From: Sipunculus nudus
Taxonomy: Eukaryota; Annelida; Sipuncula; Golfingiida; Sipunculidae
Length of the DNA stretch: 64,000 bases
Direction: 5' to 3'
Assembly: GCA_026874595.1 (NCBI GenBank)
Contig: CM049318.1
Location: forward strand, 46,730,456 to 46,794,455
Shown: positions 1 through 11,000 of the stretch, one piece after another
Layout: each line of letters begins with the position of its first letter
Position numbering within the stretch: position 1 is the stretch's first letter
Program-made: the position numbers and the translations under genes
The notes under the pieces: generated by a model
The model's database searches: none
What the model was told of the DNA's origin: nothing
What the model saw: the letters and a program-made list of their open reading frames with translations, nothing else

Positions 1-144
1 ACATTGTTATTACTGATGTCATCATAGACTGTTCTCCTGATATTTTTCATTACTTGAGATAAGTAAAAATAATCACAGTTTCTATATGATTATTGAATGC
101 ATGAATGGTGCATGAATATGTTGTACATATACATGAAATCTGAT

Positions 145-287
145 ATAGTAAACTAGTCTAGCATCACAAGGGTTATCTGTATAGTAAACTAGTCTAGCAT
201 CACAAGGCTTATCTGTATAGTAAACTAGTCTAGCATCACAAGGCTTATCTGTATAGTAAACTAGTCTAGCATCACAAGACACAAGGC
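145..287. repeat. 36-bp minisatellite, 4 copies
   Basis: Four head-to-tail copies of a 36-bp unit begin at 145, 181, 217 and 253. Each contains the block ACTAGTCTAGCATCACAAG, and the copies are nearly identical. Because 36 is a multiple of three, the minus strand stays open through the array and reads as a 12-residue repeat. This is a consequence of the period and not evidence of a protein. Confidence 0.9.
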
Positions 288-606
288 TGAATCTGCTCTC
301 CATTTTTCGGATTGTGTTGATTTGTGAAATAATTTTTACTAACTATATACTCAAAATAAAATTATATATAAACAAAAAATGTAAGGTTTACAGAAAAGGC
401 TCACATCATAAACACACACAAGTGTTTTGAGGAATGTACCAGTTCACCCCAGTTGTTCATTTCCTGTGCCAAATGTTGACATGCAGGCTTTACATGGGAC
501 ATAGTATCCATAAAGCAGAACTCCTTGGTATTTTTCCATTTCACATATGGCTAGGAACTAACCCTTCTGACTGTAAACAATGCCGGTCTTTTATTTTGAC
601 TGTTGA

Positions 607-608
<2 letters not shown>

Positions 609-657
<49 letters not shown>

Positions 658-690
658 TATACATATATACATATATATATATCAAAGTTA
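609..690. repeat. (TA)n microsatellite
   Basis: An almost pure TA dinucleotide run is followed by TATA/CATA variants. It produces meaningless Ile-Tyr reading frames on both strands. Confidence 0.95.
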
Positions 691-1185
691 CAGAAGATAC
701 CTATGATATATGTTACAGTAGGCCTATATATGAGTTTGCACGCACTTCCTTTACTACAGCCTTGGTCTGTATCATTCATAAACAAATCTCCCACTTTACA
801 TTATGTAAACTAGAGTACATCAAATATGTGACATATATTTATCTTCATATGAGCTAGCTGGGATACACTCATCTATAAGCATGATCCAGTCTCTTTTTTT
901 GTAATTATAGGCCTATTCACAAAAATATATGATGTTCATATAGATTATGCTCAGTAACACAACCCGCAATTAAGGCCTGCATAGTTTAGATCTTAATTTA
1001 TTAAAATGTACTGCAATTAATATATTCAGTTTGAACACGGAGGGCACAATAATGTGAAATCTCTGATTAACAGAGTAATTTTCATTTTTAATTCCTATTC
1101 CTTTAAATCATTTTGACAAGGTTTTTTTTTTTTAAATGTTTTATTTGCACTTTGTAAAAACAGTAATACAATGTAAGGTGTTCTA
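691..1185. other. AT-rich intron sequence, nothing recognised
   Basis: No coding similarity, tandem repeat or transposon end was recognised. The stretch lies upstream of the first visible RACGAP1 exon and is presumably intronic. Confidence 0.5.
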
Positions 1186-1690
1186 TTTTTATTATACGCC
1201 CATTATTTGACAGGAGTGTTATGGTATACCCACCGTCTGTCGTGCCGTCTGTCTCTCCGTTATCTTTTAGTGTTCCAGGGCTTCGATGGATTTTCACCAA
1301 TCATGCCGTAACCACTACAACCGTATTATCTCGCCTGAGTTCGATTATCAGCAAAATCCATGAATATTAAATAAGGTCATCAGTCACTAGGCTACTTTGT
1401 GCTGTCACTGCAATATGAAGGATTATTATAAAACTCATCAGATATGTTAATCAATAAAATATCTCGCCTAAGTTTGATTTCCATCAAAATCTATGCATAT
1501 TGAATAAGGTCACTGCACTTTGGAGGCACCATGGTTACTTAACAAAAAATCCTGTGCATTTTAATGAAACTCAATATACATATTTATCAATACAGTTTCT
1601 AACCTGATTTACCTTCTCATAAAATTCACGCATATTTAATGAGCTCAGAGGTCACCTGATACATGATGGGCATATTATGCATGTTTGCTG
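1186..1690. mobile_element. Element E: short repeat with inverted ends and tandem core
   Basis: The left end reads ATTATACGCCCATTA and the right end ATGATGGGCATATTATG, so the ends are approximately inverted. Just inside the left end is a CCGTCTGTCGTGCCGTCTG stretch like the GTCCGTC-rich subterminal region of elements A and B. The core holds about three diverged units of roughly 130 bp containing ATCTCGCCTRAGTT and AATAAGGTCA. It resembles the other tandem-core elements of this window in layout but is a separate family. It sits in the RACGAP1 intron about 200 bp before the exon at 1894. Confidence 0.6.
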
Positions 1691-1893
1691 TGCTCCTGTT
1701 GGTTTATTTTCATTAAACAATTATTTGGCTAAAATGTAGAAACAAAATTTCTTTCTTGTGTAGAATGCTGAACATTGTATGATAGATGGTTTAATTCAAT
1801 GCCATTTTCTTGATAACCAAGCAAATTAACCACTCAGTAAGTTTAATTCTCAAGCCAATACAGTCGGACAAAAATTGTGATTACTTGTTTTAG

Positions 1894-2026
1894 AATAGCG
1901 GAGGTGCCAGAGTGTAAGATGCCAGCCAGTAACCTTGCCAAGGTGTTTGGTCCAACGGTGGTAGGTTACTCATCAGCTGATCCGGAGCCCATGCAGATGA
2001 TCAACGAAACAAAAAAACAGTCCATG
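1894..2026 (+). CDS. RACGAP1: RACGAP1 exon: end of RhoGAP domain
   Basis: The acceptor is TTGTTTTAG ending at 1893 and the donor is GTAAGC at 2027. The first base completes a codon begun in an upstream exon. The translation contains ECKMPASNLAKVFGPTVVGY, the last helices of the RhoGAP fold, and ends at a codon boundary after KKQSM. A B-family repeat starts only about 10 bp after the donor. Confidence 0.93.
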
Positions 2027-5000
2027 GTAAGCAGCATTTTTAGCTCAGCTGATCATCTGAGCTAAAGTGATCACCCTTTGTCCATCATCTGTCTGGTCAT
2101 TTGGGCATCAGGTTGTCTGTGAACAGGACAAAAATCATAACATTGTATCTAGAAATTTCTTACGTTACATCCAAGGAGGTCCCAGGTAATATGAAATACC
2201 ATCTTTGTAACCTATATTCTGCAAGCAATCGGGGAAAACATGATTTTGAGCACCTTGATAGTAAGACTGGACCAAAAATTGTGTCGGATGAACCTGGAAA
2301 CTTCTTACTTAATATCAAGACAGGTAATTTGCCAGTTTCTGTGGAAACCAAAAATTAGTTAATAGTGTATTCTGTGAGCTACGAATCAAAAACATGATTT
2401 TGTGTAGCGCACAAAAGAAAGCACAAATCTTTGCACCTTGAAACGTAGCATCCATGGAAGTTACAGGCCATTTTCCTTGGGAACCAGAAATTAAGTCACA
2501 GTGACCTTTATCTGTAAGCCCCTGGAAAAAAAAAACATATTTTGCATTAAATTTAAATTAAAATAATATGCCACACATTTAAATCCATCAGAATGTAGAG
2601 TTTGGTCCAAATAGACCAAACCAGTTTTACAGACATGTAACAAACATTTGTTAGATTTCACTTCAACTGTTATAGATTGAGTACAGTTTCAAACATACAC
2701 CCATCAGCCACTTGTTAATGGCTAAGTGCTGCCACCTTGCCATTCAAAATATTTTAATAATCTTTTTATCAGTAAGTAATACCTTTTAGGTATGATCATA
2801 CTTTTATTGCATTCAAACTAGTGAATGCTGGCTTTGAAATACCACATTCTTCTGAAAAGTGAATATTAAGATCTCCCAGAGATTGACGCTATATGTCAGA
2901 GCCCCAGCTTAATCTCAATAGGTCAAGTAGGATTAACACACCAGACAAATTGACACGGGGGTAATGTCACTAGAGGGGTTGACATGTGGAGCGTGGTTGA
3001 CATGTGGAGCGTGGTTGACATGTGGAGCGTGGTGGTGTTAATGGATAAGGCGCTGGACTTGTGATCGCAAGGTTGTGGGTTTGTGTCCCATTCTGACTGC
3101 CAACTACGCTAACACTCCTAGCCAAAGTCTTTACCATAAGGGTGTGCTCTCTTGACCCAGGAGTGAATGTGATATCAGACTATTGACCCCCACCTTTACC
3201 TTATACACTCGCACAAAACATGCTTGGAACTTGGCTATATGCCATCCAGTAGCACATAATATGCATATTAAAACAAGGATGATTTTTTTCACATGGTTCC
3301 GTATTTACCACATAAAATGTTCATGAGTTCAGTGAATGCAGACGCTGTTAGCTAGCTTGCTGTCTGACATACACAGAGACTCGCACATTGCACTTTGATA
3401 ACAAGACTACTAGTAGCGCGTTATAATTATAAATATGAAGTGGCCTTTCCTCAGGTGACTCAAAAATTCAGTGTATGTCAAGCTTGTAGTGTTGGACTAC
3501 ATCAAGAAATGAATGTATAATAACAGGTCAACAAAGTTCAAGAAAGGGACTGTGTTTCCGTGGGATATAAATATGACAAATTTCCTCACAATTTTAAAAG
3601 GAAACCCCGGATTTTTGTGAATATACCATCTTTGGAAATGATCTGTAAAATAGTAACTGAATGAAAATCCTGGTTTCTACACAGTAGCATTGAATTTGCA
3701 CACAGTTAAATGTCATAAATTAGCATAGTTCACAACAGTCATACTGGGTCATAACCTAATTACGATTTTCCTACCCCACTGGCAAAATGGAATAAATTCA
3801 AACCTGATTGATGTTGTCGATGCAAACATAATAAATTTTGTGGGAAAATTAGGTGACGGTGACATTGTTGTGGACAGACCAGGAAAAAATAATTTTTTGA
3901 TGGTTTAAGATATCAGGCAAAACTCTTGCAGATACTGTATTTTCAGTTGCACCCTGCTGCCACCGCTGCATAGGTTTCTGGAGAACACCACCGTAACCAC
4001 TGGGCAGAATTGTTTAAAATTCGGAATTATGATCGGGTCACATGTGAACTGCTGCGCCCTAATTTTTGGTTGGCCTCTGACCTTTCTTCTCTGCCCAGCG
4101 TCCATTTGTGCTTGTTTCCATACATAAACCCACATATCTTGGAAACTGTTTGACTGATCGGGAAAAAAAATTGCACAAATGTAGCCCTTGAATAGCTCTA
4201 TAACATAAACAAAAATGGTGGCATCACCTGCAACCATTTTTGCACAACGTCCATGTGTTTGTCTGCCTTGTGTTAAAATCACTTATATCTCTGCAGAAAT
4301 TTAACTAATTTACCTGAAATTTGGCATGCGTATACATCCTAGATAGCTTTCTTGATTTTGTGACAGGTGGTGCCACCTACATTTACTTTCACGCTGCAGA
4401 CATCCATGCTTATATCTCCAGACTGGTTTGACGTATCTTCCTGAAAATTTGCATGAGTTTAGATCTTACATAGCTCTTTATCATACAAGAAACTGTGGTG
4501 CCACCTGCAGCCACTTTTGCACAGTGTCCATCTGTTTGTTTGACTCATGTCTCTGCAGTGGTTTGACCAGGTCACCTGAAATTCAGCATGTGTATACATC
4601 TTGGAAAGCTTTCTTGATTTTATGACAGGTGGCGCCCAACCACATTCGCTTTCACACTGCAGACATCCATGCTTATATCTCCGGACTGGTTTGACTTATC
4701 TTCCTGAAAATTTGCATGTGATTAGATCTTACATAGCTCTTTATCATACTAGAAGCTGGTGGCGCCACCTGCAACCATTTTTGCACAGTGTCCATCTGTT
4801 TGTTTGATTTGGGTTAAAATCACTCATATCTCAGCAGTGGTTTGACCTATTCACCTGAAATTTGGCATGCGTATACATCCTGGATAGCTTTTTTTTTATA
4901 TTATGATAGGTGGCGCCACCTACATTCACGTTCATGCTGCAGATATCCATGCTTATATCTCCAGACTGGTTTGACGCATCTTCCTGAAGTTTTGCATGTG

Positions 5001-8000
5001 TTTGGATCTCTCATAGCTCTTTATCATACACAAAACTGGTGGTGCTACCTGCAACCATTTTTGCACAGCGTTCATCTGTTTGTGTGCTTTGGGAAAAAAT
5101 CACTCATATCTCGGCAGTGGTTTGACTTTTCCACTGGAAATTTAACATGTGTATACATCTTAGATAGTTTCTTGTTCAAATAACAGGTGGCACCACCTAC
5201 AATCATGTTTATGTGGCAGACATCCATGCTAATCTGTAACACCCCTAACTCTATTTCCCCTTGCCACTCAATCCATGCCTCACTTCACCCTTCCTACACT
5301 GATTTTGGCGGATACACGCAGTCACTTGTTGACTACCAGTATTCTAGTTGAGGAAGCCTGGTTAATTGGGGCATAATTGTAGCCTTGGTTTCGTGTGCTG
5401 TCACTTTTCCACCTTAAGCCACTTGTGGATGTGGACGTTGCTATGCAGTGTTTGGGGCGATCTCGCTCAAATTATGCAGAAGACTGACATTACTTTGGAA
5501 TAAATTTATTTTTTAAGAGTAAGGTGTCAATGCCCTGTAATGAAGATTCTCTTCACATGCTGATTCTTAGTGGGTGCCACCCCCTTGACATATTCCAAAA
5601 ATAATTTATATCCAAATTTGGGCCCTAAAATTGACCCTCTGCCGTCTCTTATGATATTAATTTGAATTTTTGTATAATACACATTCTTTGATATGTTTAA
5701 TAAATTCTATTTTGGTCTGCTCCTTCATACCTTTTTTTTATAACTTTCCTGTTTTCACTAGTAGAATCATAAAAAATTATACCACTGACTATTTTAAGAA
5801 TCAAATATAATAAAAACCTATTTCAATCATCAGTTTTAAAGTGATCATTATGCTGACATAGTGATCCTCCATACCTTGCATCCATGATGCTGAAAAATAA
5901 TTTGTACCAAAATTTGAGGCTTAAAATTGGGGGTTGTTCTGTGCACGCGTAAATACAGTATTTGCACCCTTAAATAATTCTCGATTCACAGAGAGCATTT
6001 GAAGATCCACTCAGTCGCTGATGCTTTTAAAGCTATGTTTTGTGTTGCTGACAGGTGATGGAGAGGCTGTTGATGATATCCAGTGATTACTGGACCAGCT
6101 TCATGCTTGTGGAAGATGACCAGACCTATGCACAAGACGCCATGACCCCACAGACACCAGAGCCAAGACAAGGTCAGCTCTCCCCTACTGCTAGACACTT
6201 CTCTTCCATGATGTACATTAAACTGGAATTTTAGTTTTTCATGTTTTTACTAAAAACTGATTGCTTTGAGGTTTAAATTCATATGTTTACTCAGACACTT
6301 AAAAATTAATTAGTTGCAACCTGGCCCTTTATAAAAATTGTACTTTGTTTGGGAGCATGTGATTCCATATTGGTGTATATTCAGATTGGTGTGATCCTTG
6401 TGTATTTCAGTTCCTCAATCTGATTAGTGTGACCCTAGTGTGTTTCAGTTCCTTGATTTGATAAGTGTGATCTCTGTGTGTTGCATTTCATCAATTAGTG
6501 TGATCCTCGTGTTTTTCATTTCCTCTGTTAGTATGATCCTCATGTTTTTCATTTCCTCGATTTGATAAGTGTGATCCTCTTGTTTTCAGTTCCTTGATTT
6601 GATTAGTGTGATCCTTGTGTGTTTCAGTTCCACGAAGCATGCTTGGCCCAGTATTTTCTCCAGGAATGCCATCAGAAGAAAGGAAAAGTTTCTTCAGTCG
6701 AACAACAACTACACCAAGGTAAACTTTGTGTTTCAATACTTTGGACTAACATAGGTTGCAACTTCACCTGACACAGTTAAAAATTTAGAACCCATCCAAA
6801 CCTTTGAGTGTATAACTTGACATGGGATGGTGAGTAAATAACTGTTAACTTGACTTGGGAATGTTGGAAGCCTCCCATGGTGTGTTTATTCCCCTATGTC
6901 CTCCATGTGACAGGCACCCTAAGTACCCCTTTGTTTAAGTAAAGCTTGCAACTGAGAGTTGTACCTTAACAGGCCTGCCAAATCACACTTTTTTTTTAAA
7001 AGAGTTCACTTTTTCCAGCTCAGAGTGATCACTCTTTGTCCAGCATCCGGCCCTCTGTCTGTTAACCAGGCACAAATCATAACCGCTGGACCTAGAATCT
7101 TCTTACTTGGTATCCAAGGAATTCCGAAAAAAATCTTCTTGGAAGCTTGAATTCTCACTATCTGAACAACTTATGCATTTATCACCATGATTCTTTGCAT
7201 GCATATTGATCATGGAGTGTTTCATCAGTTCCTGCAGACAGGTGGCACTATCTGTATTTTTTCTAATTTTACGCTTTTTCCCCCATCCATTTTTGAGAGT
7301 TTCAAAGAAGCAGTTGTCAGTTAACAGGGCACATCATAACCATTGGACCTAGAATCTTCTGACTTGACATCCAGGGAGGTCCATTAAAAATCACCTTGGA
7401 AACCTGAAATTAGGTCTCTATTACCAATGTCTTCTAAGCTATGCTTCAGTTGAATTGGGATACCACTTACAAAATTAGGCATTCAGGTGATAAAATTCAT
7501 TTTTTGAATGTCTTCCTACTCGGCTGAGCATAGTGACACCTTGGTCACCTGTTTAAAAGAGTCACTCTTTTTTTTTGAGGATTTCCTGATAATGACACTA
7601 ATTACTCTTTTTTCACTCTTTTTTTTCAGCAGCACCTTTTTTTTCCTCTTTTTTTTTCATGAAATAATTCTGATATATACTATTTTTCTCTCCTGCTTTT
7701 ACAGTCCAGTTAAAACAAGAATGGGACATTTACATTTTTTGTGTGCAAATGTCAAGCATGTTGTGTCAAATCATGTTGATAATGCCCTTATCTTCATGGA
7801 CCAAGATGCTCGCCATGTATGTTTCTAACGTTAGGAACGATATGCGTTGATATATGTACACAATTTTGGTATGTGATGCACATCTTTATTCAGTTTGTGA
7901 TAAAAAATAGGGGAATTAACGCTAATTTCACTGGGGGTTTTTTTTTTTTTTTTCATTCTTTATTTCAAAGAAGTTTACTCTTTTTTCCCAGAGCACTTAC

Positions 8001-11000
8001 TCTTTTTTTTTTGGGGACATTTACGTTTGGCAGGTCTGCTAAGCTTCTTGTTTGCATTTTAGACTTGATATTTCATCACTGTATTCGTGATCTCAACTGG
8101 TCCACCATCAAAAACTTGATATTACATCACTGTATTTGTGATCTCGACTGGTCCACCATCAAAGACTTGATATTACATTACCAGGGGCGTGTTTAGAGGA
8201 GGGCGCAACAGGCACGCGCCCCCCTTAAAATCTGTTCAATATTTTTAGAAGGCACCCAGTTTCGTAATTTATCAGGGTGTGTCTACCGTAAACTGTTTGC
8301 AAAAAAAGCTCATAAAGTTGTATTTGTAAGGCCCAGGGCATAGTTTAAACTTTCAATTCAGTAACAGTATAGGATGGCACCCTCTAGTAGCTATGATGGA
8401 CAACATAAAATCCTCATTGAAAGCTGCTGCTCATGCATAGGTCATGGCACATGACAGTCCTGGTGGTTAGCCATTAAATACCAGTTCCATGATTGTTTCA
8501 GGTATACGGTAACGTCAGTGTGTGGTGTTCAATCCCCGCCCGTTTTTATATAAAGCAGGCGCTATATGAGCAGTGAGGTCAGCAGGTACACCGTAATAGG
8601 GCACAACGGGCCCAAGATACCGAATCGACCAGGAATTTCAATTAGAGTAGAACAATATGTTTTAAAATGTAGAAGTCTCATTTTGTTTTTATTTTAGCTT
8701 ATATAAATTTTAGTCAGGAGACCTCGCCATCGAGTGACCGATATAGGGCAACAGAAATGCGCATTCCGTTTGTCATTTGAGAAACATGTATATATGGAGT
8801 TTTTAATCCAAATAGAGGGGTCTAAATTAAGGGACCTGTACCGGCCAGGAATTCCCTATAGGGTCAAATTAAATGTTTGAAAATGAAGAAGTCTCACATG
8901 ATTTTATTTTAGCTTCGGAATTTCCAATAAAAAGTTCGAAAATGATGAAAAGACATGTTTTACGAAATGTGAGTATATATAATTTCTAATAGTGATTGAC
9001 CAAAGGGGGCCAGGCCCGCCAGGAGTTTCCTATGTGAAGAACACCAGAAAATACTTGAAAATTAGAAAATCTCTTTGGGTGGGTGGGGGGGGGGGGGTGG
9101 TCGCTTTCATTAAGTTAAAAATCCCGGGCCCCCTATATATGCATGCTATATATATATCTTATCGATTACATCAACTTATCAGGAACCCGTTTAGCTGCCC
9201 ATTGTTGTGAAAGACCATGTATTGATGCAGAATCACAGAAGTCGTCGATACAGCTTCCACTGCTGATATACCATCTATTAAAGTATGTAACGTTCTGACG
9301 CATACATGCACGCGACTTGGCTGAGGTGGCACGTGATGATTTATCAAACTATTTTAACCCCTTATTAAGTTTGCGTAAATATATTCTTTTATTCTTCCAA
9401 GTTTCAATTGGGTTTGTTGTTATTGTGACAGTATTGCTGTTGATAGTATATAAAGCATGAGAAGCACATACTGTAGTATGGGTAACTTCTTGTACAGTAG
9501 GTTGCTTGCCTTGAGCCTCAGGTTATAGGGATGCCAGCTAAGACCTCAATATGATTTTTATTTTAGTTTAGCATGGTGGATAAAGTATATATGATGATAT
9601 GCGGTGCATTAAATGGAGTAAACTATGCATCCCTCTGTTACAGTCCTTTCTTTAGTATACTGCTCTAATAAGTAGAGCCTTGGATTTAAATCGAATAAAG
9701 AGTTAATTACACCCGTAAAACTGGAAGGTTTTTATTACGAAGAAAAAGGAGAGGGCCGGAAACCTTTTGTACCGCCTCAAAATTTTTCACGCAGGCCCTG
9801 CTAAGTCTTACTCAGAGCGTTAAAATATTATAAAAAATGAATGAAATATATCCTTTCTGCTCCAACATCATTGAGTTTTAATAAATCTTAATAATTTGAT
9901 TGAATAAACACATTACCAATCGTCAAGGACTGTCATCCCTGACGCGAAGTAGGCCTAACTCTATGCATAAGCAAAAACCAGTAGAAACTGTGGCATTGTA
10001 ATTTGAAACAATTTAACATTCGGCCGGGGGGGGGGGGGGGGGGGGGTATATAGATCATAGCGCGACTGTCGACTGTCCTGGCAGAGTGGGGGGGGGGGGG
10101 GGGATGTCACCTCAGACTTTTTGTGGTCGTGAGCCCACCCCCCCCCCCCCCCATGCTAAAATCCTGCGCACGCCCTTGATTACTGTGTTGTGATCTCGAC
10201 TGGTCCACCATCTTGATATTACATCACCGTATTTGTGATTTTGACTGGCCTACCATCTTAGACTATATATTTCATCACTGTACTTGTGATCTAGACTGGC
10301 CATCTCATCTTAGACTTTGTATTTCTTCACGATATTTGTGATCTAGACTGGTCCACCTATAAAAGTGAATATAACTGATTACAGCAGGAATGTATAGCAC
10401 TGGTCAGCTGGAAGGGGAAAATCCTTCTCAACATGTAGGACTGTGCACAAGAGAAACTAGGGGAATTAAACATGGTTCACAATAAAGAGTGGGGAAAGGG
10501 TATCTTAATACTGTTCATTTTTAGCTCAGCTGACTGAAAGTCATCTGAGCTATAGCGATCACTATTTGTCCGTCGTCCGTCTGTCTGTCTGTCCGTCTGT
10601 CTGTCCGTCTGTCTGTCCGTTAACCAGGCACAAATCGTAACCACTGGACCTGGAATCTTCTTACTTGACATCCAGGGAGTACCATGAAAAATCTCCTTGG
10701 AAACCTGAAATTAGGTCTCTGTTACCCATAACCTCTGAGCTATGGGGCTCCAAAGTACCCCCCCCCCCCAGAAAAATGGAAAATTTGATACAAAAGCTCA
10801 AGTATCTGAACAACTATTGCATTGATCACCATGATTCTTTGCATGGATATTGATCATGGAATGTTTCATCAGTTTCTGCAGTCTGGTGGCGCCGACTATA
10901 TTTTTTTTATTTTTACGAATTTTTTTCTTTATTTTTGAGACCTCATAAGATGTGGTCATCTGTTAACAGGGCACAAATCGTAACAACTGGACCTAGAATC

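Noticed and set aside
603-857. Ile-Tyr-rich frames
   Set aside because: They are a translation of the TA microsatellite.
3031-3110. Functional tRNA gene (GTG anticodon)
   Set aside because: The acceptor stem is absent, the B box is mutated (GGTTTGTGTCC), and a SINE body follows.
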